A stretch of 64,000 bases of DNA from Actinobacteria bacterium UBA2272 (GTDB lineage: Bacteria; Actinomycetota; Coriobacteriia; Anaerosomatales; Anaerosomataceae). A program made the position numbers and the translations under genes. Position 1 is the stretch's first letter. Every line of letters begins with the position of its first letter. Below the pieces are notes generated by a model. The model searched no databases, was not told where the DNA came from, and was given only the letters and a program-made list of their open reading frames with translations. Below are positions 7,719 through 16,204 of this stretch, piece after piece. The DNA is taken from assembly GCA_002347725.1 (NCBI GenBank), contig DDXA01000004.1:806001-870000 (forward strand). The letters run 5' to 3'.

Positions 7719-8665
7719 ACGAGAAGATCGCGGTGCTCATGGGTGGGCGCTCGCTCGAGCGCGACGTGTCGCTCGTGAGTGGTGAGCGCGTCTGCGATGC
7801 GCTCACCGAGCGAGGCTACAAGGTGCTCGCGCTCGACGTCACGCCGGACCTCGTGACGACGCTTCGCGCCGAGCGCCCGGATGCCGTCTACATCGCGCTG
7901 CATGGCAAGTACGGTGAGGACGGCACGATACAGGAGCTCCTCGAGTTCCTGCGCATCCCGTACACCGGCCCCGGCGTGGCCGCCTCGGCGCTCGCGTGGA
8001 ACAAGGCGGTCTCCAAGCGGCTGTTCGCGCGCGCGGGCATCCCGACGCCCGCGTGGGTCACGTTCACGGCCGACGCGTTCAAGCAGGCGGGCGCGGCCAC
8101 GGCACTCGATCTCGTGCCCGACGCGGTCGGAGGCTTTCCCGTGGCCGTTAAGCCAGCCGAGCAGGGCTCCGCGCTCGGCCTTGCGCGCGTGACCGAAGCA
8201 GAGGCGCTGCCCGAGGCGCTGCTCTCGGCGCTGTCGTACGGGGACACCGCGATCGTCGAGAAGTGGATCGACGGAGTGGAGCTGGCCGTCTCAGTCATCG
8301 AGAACGCCGAAGGCCTACGCGTGCTGCCACCGGTGGAGATGGTGCCGAAGTCCGGGCTGTTCGACTTCACGGCCATGTACACCCCCGGCGAGACCGACTA
8401 CTACGTTCCCGCCCGGCTCGAGCCCGAGCGCACGGCGGAGGTCGTGGCGCTTGCCGAGAAGGTCCACGTCCTGCTCGGCTGCGAGCGGGTGAGCAGGGTA
8501 GATATGGTCGTTGGCACCGACGGCGTCCCGTACGTCCTCGAGGTGAACACCTCGCCGGGTATGACCGAGACGTCGCTCCTTCCGATGGCCGCCGCTGCGG
8601 TCGGCATAGATTTCCAGGAGTTGGTGGAGTCTATGGTACGCTCGACGCTCGACGGTCGGGCGTGA
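7715..8665 (+). CDS. ddl: D-alanine--D-alanine ligase
   Basis: 316 residues, ATG 7715 in a 4-nt overlap with the aminotransferase. It joins two D-Ala with ATP to make the peptidoglycan dipeptide, in the cytoplasm. N-terminal motif GGRSLERDVSLVSG (usually GG-S-ERE-S--SG), then LHGKYGEDGTIQ, the ATP-grasp domain with FPVAVKPAEQGSALGL, the EKWIDGVELAVSV strand, and the metal/dipeptide end VLEVNTSPGMTETSL. Length is normal for DdlB (about 300-320). Sharing an operon with an aminotransferase under T-box control ties this wall-precursor step to amino acid supply. D replaces the usual second E in ERE. Confidence 0.93.
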   Translation: MNEKIAVLMGGRSLERDVSLVSGERVCDALTERGYKVLALDVTPDLVTTLRAERPDAVYIALHGKYGEDGTIQELLEFLRIPYTGPGVAASALAWNKAVSKRLFARAGIPTPAWVTFTADAFKQAGAATALDLVPDAVGGFPVAVKPAEQGSALGLARVTEAEALPEALLSALSYGDTAIVEKWIDGVELAVSVIENAEGLRVLPPVEMVPKSGLFDFTAMYTPGETDYYVPARLEPERTAEVVALAEKVHVLLGCERVSRVDMVVGTDGVPYVLEVNTSPGMTETSLLPMAAAAVGIDFQELVESMVRSTLDGRA

Positions 8666-8674
8666 TGGGTACAT

Positions 8675-8699
8675 ACACCTGTACCGTTTAGTACGGTGT
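8675..8699 (+). repeat. short inverted repeat after ddl
   Basis: ACACCTGTAC (8675-8684) and GTACGGTGT (8691-8699) form a stem with a bulge and a 6-nt loop. It could be a weak terminator or an operator for the YtxH gene 36 nt downstream. Confidence 0.35.
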
Positions 8700-8734
8700 G
8701 ACTGTCCGCGTACGATCTCGGAGGTGGGTTGCCG

Positions 8735-9184
8735 ATGTATGACTATCGCAGAGGTGAAAGCGTCCTCGCAGCGTTCCTTCTCGGCGGTGTAGTGGGCGCC
8801 GTTCTCGGTCTGCTCTTCTCGCCGCGCTCCGGCAAGGAGAACCGTGAGTTCATCTCCTCCAAGGCCGAGGAGTACTGGGGCGAGGGCAAGGAGTTCTACG
8901 AGACCAGCCGCGCGCGCGTGGCCGATGAGACAGAAGAGCTTCGTGTGAAGATCGACGCTGCGCGGGATCGTCTGCGCGACCAGGTCGAGACGGTCTCCCG
9001 TCAGGCCAAAGAGAAGGTCCATGAGGTCGCGCCGGCGGCCAAGGATGCCGTTGGCCGTGCTGGCGAAGCGGTCAAGGGTGGCGTGGATGCCGCCGAGGCC
9101 AAGGCACAGCAGGTCCTCGATCGGCTCGCCGAGAGCGGCGAGGCGGCTGCGGATACTGTTGCCGATGCGGCGTCTACCGACTAG
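8735..9184 (+). CDS. YtxH-domain protein
   Basis: 149 residues from ATG 8735 with GAGGTGGG at 8721-8728. One membrane helix (about residues 11-28, VLAAFLLGGVVGAVLGLLFS) is followed by the YtxH signature PRSGKENREFI and then a long Ala/Glu/Lys-rich helical region (LRVKIDAARDRLRDQVETVS; AAKDAVGRAGEAVKGGVDAA) that is probably a coiled coil. YtxH proteins are small envelope or stress-associated proteins without a known biochemical role. A terminator hairpin follows at 9210. Confidence 0.8.
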   Translation: MYDYRRGESVLAAFLLGGVVGAVLGLLFSPRSGKENREFISSKAEEYWGEGKEFYETSRARVADETEELRVKIDAARDRLRDQVETVSRQAKEKVHEVAPAAKDAVGRAGEAVKGGVDAAEAKAQQVLDRLAESGEAAADTVADAASTD

Positions 9185-9209
9185 CATCGCGTGGTCGCGG
9201 TATGATGAT

Positions 9210-9238
9210 GACCGGTCGCTCAAGCGGCCGGTCTTCTC
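9210..9238 (+). terminator. intrinsic terminator after the YtxH gene
   Basis: GACCGGTCGCT (9210-9220) and AGCGGCCGGTC (9223-9233) form an 11-bp stem with one wobble, then TTCTC. Confidence 0.7.
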
Positions 9239-9270
9239 ATGTCCGGGCGGGATCAAGGCGAGGTGAGCGA

Positions 9271-9960
9271 GTGCCCCGGGTCAGCACGATGATGGGCCGA
9301 GGTGTGTACGGCGCGGGTGGCCGACGGCTGGGTCGTGCGAGCGAGGTGCTGTTCCACCCGTCCGAGCCGCGCGTCGTTGGGATCCAGCTCCAGCCCGACC
9401 CATACTTCTATATGATCAGCCGGCGGCCCCGTTTCGCGCTGATCGCTGACGTCGAGGCGGTCGGCGAAGACGTGCTTCGGCTCTCCACGGACCGGCTGCC
9501 TGCCGAGCGGGCCGGGGAGCGGGTTCTTGGCCACAGCTGGCATGACACCGTCGTCTGGCGGGGTATGCCCGTGCACTCGGAAGCAGGCGAGGTGGTAGGC
9601 GCTGTGCACGATGCGGTGTACGCGCACAGCACACACCTCGTCACCCGGCTTGTGATCTCCACCGGCGCGTTCGGCGATGCCGCGCTCGGACGGCTCGAGG
9701 TCGAGGGTGCCTACATCGGCGGATTCGACGGTGAGCACGTGATCGTGAAGCCCGGGTACAACGAGATCGGAGCTACCGGCGGGGCTGCCAAAGCGGCGGC
9801 GACCGGGGCGGCCAGGGCGAAGGTACACGGCGAGCAGCTCGCGGCCTCGGCGCTCAAGACGAGTGTGGCCGCGGCGGCCATGGTCGGCCGCTCCTTCAGG
9901 AGCGGCGCGGGCAAGAAGGCACTCGACAAGCTCAAGTCGTTCATGGACGACGGGGAGTAG
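9271..9960 (+). CDS. PRC-barrel domain protein
   Basis: 229 residues from GTG 9271 with AGGTGAG at 9261-9267. Two PRC-barrel-like units are visible: GRRLGRASEVLFHPSEPRVVG in the N-terminal half and MPVHSEAGEVVGAVHDAVYA around residue 100, each with the typical G--LG-V-D/E pattern. The C-terminal third is Ala-rich and helical (GGAAKAAATGAARAKVHGEQ) ending in a short charged tail. PRC barrels are small beta-barrel adaptors found in photosynthetic reaction-centre H subunits and RimM; the role of this protein is unknown. It is separated by only 3 nt from the GNAT gene, so they form an operon. Confidence 0.75.
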   Translation: MPRVSTMMGRGVYGAGGRRLGRASEVLFHPSEPRVVGIQLQPDPYFYMISRRPRFALIADVEAVGEDVLRLSTDRLPAERAGERVLGHSWHDTVVWRGMPVHSEAGEVVGAVHDAVYAHSTHLVTRLVISTGAFGDAALGRLEVEGAYIGGFDGEHVIVKPGYNEIGATGGAAKAAATGAARAKVHGEQLAASALKTSVAAAAMVGRSFRSGAGKKALDKLKSFMDDGE

Positions 9961-9963
9961 CGC

Positions 9964-10608
9964 GTGGCACGGACGCTCACAGGCCTGAGTCTGGTGGCTA
10001 ACGACGGGCTGCCCGCCGAGTGCGCAGGGTGTGTGTTCTGGGAGCACGACTCGCGGCTTGCGCGTAGGTGCGGCGCCGTGTGTGACGGCCCGGCGGCCAC
10101 CGAGTGGGTCCGTCGCGTGTCCGGCGAGTGGGGCGAGTGCGGTCGAGCGGCGGTCGATGGCGGCGAGGTGCTTGGCTTCATCAAGTACGCACCGCCGGAG
10201 TACTTTCCTCAGGCGCGGTACATGCCCTCCGGTCCCCCGGCGCCCGACGTCGTCATGATCGCGTGCATGCATATCTCTCCGGATGCGCGAGGCAGAGGAC
10301 TCGGCGGCGTGCTGATGCGAGCGGCCCTACGAGATCTGGCGCAACGCCAGGAGCGTTCCGTACAGGTGTACGCGGACGCGTCTCCGACCAGATCGCCGGA
10401 TAGTCCGCTGGTGGGCGTGGACTTCTGTCTTCGGCAGGGGTTCATCGTCGACCGTCCGCACGGAGAGGTCCCGCTGCTGCGTCTCGACCTGAAGTCGCTC
10501 GTCACGTGGACGGAGAACATCGAGGCGGTCCTCGACTCGCTGCGCCTTCCGATCCGAGTGCCGGGCCGTGCGCCGGCCACGCTCGCCATGCCGAAGGGAG
10601 ACTCGTGA
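9964..10608 (+). CDS. GNAT-family acetyltransferase with an N-terminal Cys motif
   Basis: 214 residues from GTG 9964. The acetyl-CoA-binding motif is VVMIACMHISPDARGRGLGG around residues 95-115 (the R-G-GLG pyrophosphate loop), followed by a helix LMRAALRDLAQRQ and the beta strand SVQVYADASP. The N-terminus carries ECAGCVFWE and RRCGAVCDGP, four cysteines that could bind zinc; similar N-termini occur in a GNAT subgroup of unknown substrate. It overlaps the YbaK-like gene by 4 nt. The fold is clear but the acceptor substrate is not. Confidence 0.75.
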   Translation: MARTLTGLSLVANDGLPAECAGCVFWEHDSRLARRCGAVCDGPAATEWVRRVSGEWGECGRAAVDGGEVLGFIKYAPPEYFPQARYMPSGPPAPDVVMIACMHISPDARGRGLGGVLMRAALRDLAQRQERSVQVYADASPTRSPDSPLVGVDFCLRQGFIVDRPHGEVPLLRLDLKSLVTWTENIEAVLDSLRLPIRVPGRAPATLAMPKGDS

Positions 10609-11102
10609 CAGGCCCGGCATCCCCGGGAGGCTCGGCGGCGCGGGTACGTGCGGTGCTCTCGGCGCACGGCCTTGAAGACGATGTCGTCTACTTCGAGCAG
10701 TCGACGAGGACGGCGCAGATGGCCGCCGACGCGATGGGCTGCGAGCTGGGGCAGATCGTGAAGTCGCTCGTCTTCGTCGTTGACGACGACCGGCCGATCC
10801 TCGCGCTCGTTGCGGGCGACCGGCGCGGCGACGCACCGGCTATCGCGCGCGAGGCGGGTGGCGCCGGGGCGCGCCTGGCCGATGCGGAGACGGTGCGCGC
10901 GGCCACGGGCTACGCGATCGGCGGGGTATCGCCGTTCGATCTGCCCGACGACCTGCCGGTGCTCGTCGACGACTCACTCACGCGCTATGGCGTGGTGTAT
11001 CCGGCCGCCGGTACACCGGCTTCGATGGTGCGGATGACGTTCGGGCGCCTGCTGGAGATCACGGCAGGGCGCCTCGCGCCGGTGGGGCAGGCGACCGAGT
11101 GA
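10605..11102 (+). CDS. YbaK/EbsC-family protein (putative aminoacyl-tRNA deacylase)
   Basis: 165 residues; GTG 10605 overlaps the upstream stop by 4 nt. YbaK fold motifs: YFEQSTRTAQMAADAMGCEL, GQIVKSLVFVVDDDRP with the conserved Lys, LVAGDRRGD, then ATGYAIGGVSPFDLP and the VYPAAGTP strand. Members hydrolyse mischarged tRNAs (for example Cys-tRNA-Pro) or act as free editing domains. It is probably an editing factor in the cytoplasm, but the tRNA specificity cannot be read. It overlaps the deacetylase gene by 4 nt, although a functional link is not obvious. Confidence 0.8.
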   Translation: MTGPASPGGSAARVRAVLSAHGLEDDVVYFEQSTRTAQMAADAMGCELGQIVKSLVFVVDDDRPILALVAGDRRGDAPAIAREAGGAGARLADAETVRAATGYAIGGVSPFDLPDDLPVLVDDSLTRYGVVYPAAGTPASMVRMTFGRLLEITAGRLAPVGQATE

Positions 11103-12223
11103 GACGCGCGGACGTCCTTGCCGTTGCGGTGCGCTCGGTGATGGGCATCGCGCTCCTTGTGACGCTCGCAGCGGTCGCGCGCAGCGCGTACGCGACCGTG
11201 CCGGTCGTCGTCGACGGGTCCCGGGTCACGGTCCCGCGCGGCACCGAGGTGCGGGATCTCGTGCGCGAATACTCGGCGGCGCGCCCCGGTGACTTGCTCT
11301 CGGCAGGGGACAGGCGCGTGCTCGCTCGTGGGGGCGGCAGGCCGATCCAGGCTCTCGTGAATGGCGGTGCCGCGCGGACCTCGGCGATCGTACGCAGCGG
11401 TGATGTCGTCAGGACCCGCTCGGGCGCGGACATCGTCGAGCGCGTGGTCGTCGAGACGCGCACGATCGATGCCGCGCCGCGCGTTATCGGAGAGGGACCG
11501 CTGACGTCGATCGTCAAGGCCGGTGATCCGGGGCTCGAGCTCCGTACGCGCGGCGAGATCTCCGGAGATGTGATCACGAGTGAAACGGTGCGTGAGGCCC
11601 AACCGTGTGTCGTGCGCCGAACGCCGCTTCCGGGTGCGCGCGTGGTCGCGCTCACGTTCGATGACGGTCCGTGGCCGGGCCAGACCGCCAGAGTGCTCGA
11701 GATCCTCGGGGAGCGTGGTGTCCCTGCGACGTTCTTCATGTTGGGGCACAGGGTGAAGCTGACGCCGGGACTCGCCCGATCGGTCGCCGAGGCGGGTCAT
11801 GCCATCGGCAATCACACGTACGGACATCCGAGACTCGACAAGATCCCGACGAGCCGGGTCCAACAGGAGATCGCGGGAACGAACGGCATCATCCGCAGTG
11901 TGACCGGCGTGAGGCCGCAGTGGTTCCGGGCGCCGGGTGGCCACCTCGACGACCGGGTCTCGACGGTGCTCAGAGCCGAGGGGCTTCAGTCGGCGCTATG
12001 GACAGTCGACCCACAAGACTGGCGGGATGACGCTACGGCGGACTCTATCGCCGCACAGGTGCTCTCCGGGGTCCGACCGGGGGCTGTCGTGCTGCTGCAC
12101 GACGGTGGTGGAGACCAGAGCGCGACCATCGACGCCCTGCCGCGCATCATCGACGGGCTGCGAGCCCAGGGCTACCAGTTCGTGACCCTCGACGAGCTCC
12201 AGATCGTCAGGAGCGTGTGGTAG
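11099..12223 (+). CDS. secreted polysaccharide deacetylase (CE4) with N-terminal ubiquitin-like/G5-type region
   Basis: 374 residues from GTG 11099 (4-nt overlap). An N-terminal signal or anchor helix (residues about 8-30) is followed by DUF348/G5-like beta repeats (residues about 33-170; VDGSRVTVPRGTEVRDLV). The NodB deacetylase domain begins near residue 180: VVALTFDDGPWPGQT (catalytic Asp and metal Asp), IGNHTYGHPRLD (two metal His), WFRAPGG (Arg-Ala-Pro) and VVLLHDGGGDQS (catalytic His). All NodB motifs are intact. It should de-N-acetylate peptidoglycan or another GlcNAc polymer outside the membrane. Its 3' end overlaps the convergent fau gene by 17 nt. Confidence 0.88.
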   Translation: MRRADVLAVAVRSVMGIALLVTLAAVARSAYATVPVVVDGSRVTVPRGTEVRDLVREYSAARPGDLLSAGDRRVLARGGGRPIQALVNGGAARTSAIVRSGDVVRTRSGADIVERVVVETRTIDAAPRVIGEGPLTSIVKAGDPGLELRTRGEISGDVITSETVREAQPCVVRRTPLPGARVVALTFDDGPWPGQTARVLEILGERGVPATFFMLGHRVKLTPGLARSVAEAGHAIGNHTYGHPRLDKIPTSRVQQEIAGTNGIIRSVTGVRPQWFRAPGGHLDDRVSTVLRAEGLQSALWTVDPQDWRDDATADSIAAQVLSGVRPGAVVLLHDGGGDQSATIDALPRIIDGLRAQGYQFVTLDELQIVRSVW

Positions 12224-12836
12224 CGCACCGCAGCGTGCGCGTCGGTGTCACGATGATGTCCACACGGTGGTCGCGTTCATCGTGTGGCACGTGGTCGAAG
12301 AGCTGCTCATCGTAGGCGATGGCGATCGCGGGCGGGTGGCCGTCATGACCGCCGAGCAGCACGTCGTAGAAGCCCCCGCCGAACCCCAGGCGGTTCCCGT
12401 CGGGATCGAGCGCCACGGCGGGAACGATGATCGCCGAGAGGTCGCCGAGTGCGGCCGTGGGCGCCTCGGTGGTCGGCTCGGTCAACCCGAACGCGCCCAG
12501 GGTCAGCACGTCGGGCACGTCCACCCAGTGCAGTTCGAGAGTCCGGTCGTCCTTCACGCGCGGGTACGCGATCCGGAGGCCGCGATCGCGCAGCGCAGAT
12601 TCCAGCACACCGGGGTCTGCCTCTTCGGGCGACGGACCGTACACGGCCACGGCTGTCGCGTCGAGGATCTCGGGTAGCCGAAGAAGGCGTTCGGCGATCG
12701 CGTAGGATGCGGCGGTTCGCACCTCCGGTGTGACCGAGCGGCGGGCCGCCCGGGCGTTGAGGCGCAGCGTCACCTTCGCCCGGTCGAGGGCCTCGCGCTC
12801 GGGTCTGTCGGGAGGGCAGCTCATAGACCGAAGCAT
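12207..12836 (-). CDS. fau: 5-formyltetrahydrofolate cyclo-ligase
   Basis: 209 residues; ATP-dependent conversion of 5-formyl-THF to 5,10-methenyl-THF. Family motifs: the basic N-terminal helix RAKVTLRLNARAARRSV, EILDATAVAVYGPSPEE, the ELHWVDVPDVL strand, and the signature VPAVALDPDGNRLGFGGGFYD, followed by AIAYDEQLFDHVPHDERDHRVD. The length fits the family (about 190-210). The start could be 12836 or 12824; neither has a strong ribosome site. It lies 10 nt after the NRMT gene on the same strand and is probably the last gene of the M-box transcript, which fits the Mg-ATP dependence only loosely. Confidence 0.9.
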   Translation of the reverse strand: MLRSMSCPPDRPEREALDRAKVTLRLNARAARRSVTPEVRTAASYAIAERLLRLPEILDATAVAVYGPSPEEADPGVLESALRDRGLRIAYPRVKDDRTLELHWVDVPDVLTLGAFGLTEPTTEAPTAALGDLSAIIVPAVALDPDGNRLGFGGGFYDVLLGGHDGHPPAIAIAYDEQLFDHVPHDERDHRVDIIVTPTRTLRCATTRS

Positions 12837-12846
12837 ACTCCGGGTC

Positions 12847-14079
12847 TCAGCCGATGCCGAGGACCGTCATCACCAGAAGGGCCGCCGTCAGTGCGATGAC
12901 CACGGTGATGGTGCCCCACGAGAGCACGTTGTTGACGCGCGTGTTGACGTGCTTTCCCATGATTCGACGGTCGTTGATGATGATCATCATGAAGATGAGC
13001 AGGAATGGTAGAAGAACGCCGTTGATCACCTGAGAGACGAGCATGATCGCGATCAGGTCGAGCCCGGGGATCAGGATCACGGCCGCGGAGCTGATGATGA
13101 TGAACGAGTACAGGCCGTTGAACAGTGGAGCCTCAGACCACGAGCGGTCCAGCCCCGACTCCCAGCCGAATGCCTCACAAACAGCGTACGAGGCTGTGAG
13201 CGGAAGCACGGCCGCGGCGAGAATGGAGGCCGAGAGCAGGCCGATGGCAAAGAGCAGCTCGGCATAGGGGCCCGCCAGCGGCGCGAGCGCCTGTGCGGCG
13301 TCGCCGGCACTCTCGATCGTGATGCCTGCCGGGTGCAGTACGGTAGCGGTGGTGATGATGATGAAGCACGCTATGAGGTTGGCCGCCGCGGCGCCCACCA
13401 TGACGTCCCAGCGCGCGAGCGCCCACTCCTTCATCGCGATGCCTTTGTCCACGATGTTGCTCTGGAGGAGGAACTGCATCCATGGCGCTATCGTCGTGCC
13501 CGCGATACCGATGGACAGCGCGATGAATGTGCGGTCGGGGATGATGCGTGGTGTGATGAAGCTGCGGCCGACATCTCCCCAGTCGGGCCTTGCGATGAAC
13601 GCCGCGATCACGTAGGCGATGAAGACCGAGGACAGCGCGAGCAGCACCTTCTCGACATCGCGATAGCTCCCGCGCACCACGAGTACCCACACCACGACAG
13701 CAGCGATCGGGACCGAGATGAGCCGGGAGACCCCGAACAGCTCCATCGCGGCGGCGATTCCCGCGAACTCGGCCACGGTGGTCGCCGCGTTGCTCGCAAG
13801 CAGCATGAGCATCGCGAAGAACGTCGGCCTTACGCCGAAGCGTTCGCGGATCAGCGCGGCGAACCCCTTGCCGGTGGCCGCGCCCATCCGCCCGGCCATC
13901 TCCTGCACGATGATGAAGCTCGGCGTGATCGCGAGCATCATCCACAGCATCATATAACCGTAGCGCGCGCCCGCCACCGAGTAGGTGGAGATGCCACCGG
14001 CGTCGTTGCCGGCAGACGCGGTGATGATTCCCGGGCCTATGACGGCCAGGAGGGCGAGCAGCGGCACCCGCCGCTTCAT
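12847..14079 (-). CDS. Nramp-related magnesium transporter (NRMT type)
   Basis: 410 residues from the ATG at 14079, which has GGGGAG 8 nt upstream. About eleven hydrophobic helices with the LeuT-type Nramp layout. The transition-metal site of true Nramps is changed: helix 1 reads DAGG (residues 26-29) instead of DPGN, and helix 6 reads AP-W (198-200) instead of MPH. Loss of the soft Met ligand and the Asn matches what is known for NRMT proteins of Eggerthella-type bacteria, which move hydrated Mg2+ and Mn2+. It follows the MgtE-like gene by 21 nt, downstream of an M-box, which independently supports magnesium as substrate. Confidence 0.85.
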   Translation of the reverse strand: MKRRVPLLALLAVIGPGIITASAGNDAGGISTYSVAGARYGYMMLWMMLAITPSFIIVQEMAGRMGAATGKGFAALIRERFGVRPTFFAMLMLLASNAATTVAEFAGIAAAMELFGVSRLISVPIAAVVVWVLVVRGSYRDVEKVLLALSSVFIAYVIAAFIARPDWGDVGRSFITPRIIPDRTFIALSIGIAGTTIAPWMQFLLQSNIVDKGIAMKEWALARWDVMVGAAAANLIACFIIITTATVLHPAGITIESAGDAAQALAPLAGPYAELLFAIGLLSASILAAAVLPLTASYAVCEAFGWESGLDRSWSEAPLFNGLYSFIIISSAAVILIPGLDLIAIMLVSQVINGVLLPFLLIFMMIIINDRRIMGKHVNTRVNNVLSWGTITVVIALTAALLVMTVLGIG

Positions 14080-14100
14080 GTTCTGCACTCCCCGCACCGG

Positions 14101-15978
14101 CTAGTCCAGTCCGGCTACGAGTGTGGCCACCCAGAGCACGCCTGATGCGAACGCGAGCAACAGGTACAACGTAGTGCTGATGGCCATAGCGGTCACCGCC
14201 AGGCCGGTGCCCGATACGCGCCGTCCGGCCGCGCTGCGCTTGAGAGCCACGTGTCCGAGCAGTCCTGCGATGAGCACCGTCACGAGCGTGGCGACGGCCG
14301 TGACGAGCGCGAACGGCGCGACGGCGACCTGCTCGGTGCCCGGTGCGGCAGACGCGAGCCCGAGCGCGATGACCCCCGCAACAAGCGCCGCGACGACGCC
14401 GACGACGCCCTCGCGGGCCAGTCGTCTGGTGACCGTGGGATGGCCGTTCTCCGTATCGCCCTCGATGAGCTCGGCCAGGGTGCGTGAAGAGAGCTCCTCG
14501 GCGGTGCGCAGCAGGACCGGAAGCATGATGAGCGCAAGGACGGCCATCTCCAGGCCCACGGCGAACGGGCCCCGGAAGGGGTTGCCGGGCGCCATCTCTG
14601 TGACCGGACCGCGCACCGCAACGAAGACGACGAACGCGATCGCCCATATGACGAGCCAGGCGCTGCGGCGTACGAGCCACCACCAGATGCTGGCGACCGG
14701 ACCTTGCTCGGAGGACGATCCCGTGGCGAGCTGGAGATCCTCGGCGGACTCCTCCTCCATGACCTCGAGGGCGTCGTCGACGGTGACGATGCCGAGCAGC
14801 CTGCCGGACTCGTCGACGACCGGAACCGCGAGCAGGTCGTACTTGCTTATCGTCTCAGCGACGTCTTCCTGGTCGTCGTCCGGACCGACGGTGATGACCT
14901 CACGGTTGACGAGCGCGGCGATCGGGGTGGAAGGCTCGGACATGACGAGGTCGCGCAGGGAGATGACGCCCTCGAGGCGGCGGTCGTCCTCCACGACGAA
15001 GATGTAGTAGATCGTCTCGTGCTCGACCGCGCCTGTGCGCAGGTAGTCGATGACCTCCTGGACGGTCATGTCGTCACTGACCGTGGTCGCCTCGGGCGTC
15101 ATGATGCCGCCCGCCGTCTTCTCCTTGTAGCCGAGCAGCGACCGGATCGCCCGAGCTTCTTTCACGCCCATCAGGCGCAGCAGTGCCTCGGCCTTGTCGT
15201 ACGGCAGGTCGCCGATGATGTCCGCGGCGTCATCGGGGTCCATCTCCTCGAGGATGTCCGAGGCGCGCTGGTCTCCGAGGTCGTCGATGAGGTCCGCCTG
15301 GAACTCGTCTTCGAGCTCGGCGACGGTGAGTGCGGCCTGGACGTTATCGAGGTGCTCGAAGACCCGCGCACGCTGTGTGGGCGGGAGCTGCTCGAGCACG
15401 TCGGCGACGTCGGCCGGATGCAGCTCGTGGAGCCGCTTGTGCGTGACCGAGAGGCGCACGTGCGAGAGGTCGCGGTCGAGCAGGTCCATGTAGTTCCAGG
15501 CGATGAGGTTCTCGGGAAGCTCCCTGCCGAGGAGCCGGGTCACCGCAGCCACCACGCGTTCGACCGAAGGGTGCAGTCCCCGGAGGATGCCGCGCATGCC
15601 GACCTCGGCGCCGAGCAGGCGGAGTTGGCCGCGGCTCTCGGACACCTTGAGATCGTTGACGCGGACGACCTTCATGCCCTGCGTGTCGACGATCTGCTTG
15701 TTCAGCAGGTCGCGTGCGAGCAGGACCTCGTCAGGCTGGAGATAGCTGAAGCGCAGGTCCTGACGCTCGGCGTTGAGGACGACCTGCTCGTCGTCGATCG
15801 TCGAGACGTACTTGCGCCAGGACAGCATGAACGGCGTCTTGGTGGGGCCGAGGAAGGCGAGCGAGGTCACCCGGGGAAAGACCTCGCCCGTGGCGATGGC
15901 CACGTCGCTGATCTCGCCGATGACCTCACCGGCGGCATCGACCACCGGCCTGCCCAGCATCCGGGTCAGGTAGAACAT
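14101..15978 (-). CDS. MgtE-like protein: PRC-barrel, MgtE_N, two CBS domains and a degenerate pore domain
   Basis: 625 residues; ATG 15978 has GGAGGAGG just upstream. Order: PRC-barrel-like segments (about 1-145, MLGRPVVDAAGEVIGEISD), MgtE_N superhelix (about 190-295, LHELHPADVADVLEQLP), the KTAGGIMTPE linker, two CBS domains (about 300-425) and four or five helices (about 440-625). The first six blocks match MgtE. The pore does not: the GGNAG-Q motif aligns to LLRTAEELSSR and the selectivity Asp in the last helix aligns to uncharged residues (AMAISTTLY). The protein may therefore be a Mg2+ sensor or regulator of the adjacent NRMT rather than a channel. The alignment was done by eye. Confidence 0.75.
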   Translation of the reverse strand: MFYLTRMLGRPVVDAAGEVIGEISDVAIATGEVFPRVTSLAFLGPTKTPFMLSWRKYVSTIDDEQVVLNAERQDLRFSYLQPDEVLLARDLLNKQIVDTQGMKVVRVNDLKVSESRGQLRLLGAEVGMRGILRGLHPSVERVVAAVTRLLGRELPENLIAWNYMDLLDRDLSHVRLSVTHKRLHELHPADVADVLEQLPPTQRARVFEHLDNVQAALTVAELEDEFQADLIDDLGDQRASDILEEMDPDDAADIIGDLPYDKAEALLRLMGVKEARAIRSLLGYKEKTAGGIMTPEATTVSDDMTVQEVIDYLRTGAVEHETIYYIFVVEDDRRLEGVISLRDLVMSEPSTPIAALVNREVITVGPDDDQEDVAETISKYDLLAVPVVDESGRLLGIVTVDDALEVMEEESAEDLQLATGSSSEQGPVASIWWWLVRRSAWLVIWAIAFVVFVAVRGPVTEMAPGNPFRGPFAVGLEMAVLALIMLPVLLRTAEELSSRTLAELIEGDTENGHPTVTRRLAREGVVGVVAALVAGVIALGLASAAPGTEQVAVAPFALVTAVATLVTVLIAGLLGHVALKRSAAGRRVSGTGLAVTAMAISTTLYLLLAFASGVLWVATLVAGLD

Positions 15979-16122
15979 ATGGCTCCCTCCTCCCGGCGCA
16001 GTGCACGGCCGGCAGGTCGCGTGGTGGGGTCCCGGCCCCCCGCACCTCGCAGGAGCCGGGACCTAGGGACTTGATGGAGTCACTGAGATCCGTTTCTCTT
16101 GACAGCAGTTCCCGACAACACG

Positions 16123-16155
16123 AAAAAGGGTCCCGCGTCTGTATGACGGGGGACC
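16123..16155 (-). terminator. terminator between the M-box and the mgtE-like gene
   Basis: On the minus strand GGTCCCCCGTC (16155-16145) pairs with GACGCGGGACC (16139-16129) with one mismatch, followed by CTTTTTCG. This is a classic expression platform, about 50 nt downstream of the aptamer. Confidence 0.85.
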
Positions 16156-16204
16156 TCGCAGCGCATGCGCCTGAAGCGGTACGGCCGCATGGCGGTCGCA
16201 CCGT

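Noticed and set aside
13175..14683. 502-codon open frame on the minus strand overlapping the NRMT and MgtE-like genes
   Set aside because: It is an out-of-frame shadow in high-GC DNA: the translation is Arg/Gly/His-rich low complexity, and both overlapped genes have clear domains and ribosome sites.
14704..16074. 456-codon open frame on the plus strand opposite the MgtE-like gene
   Set aside because: Antisense shadow: Asp/Val/Leu/Glu-rich without any motif, mirroring the codons of the real gene.
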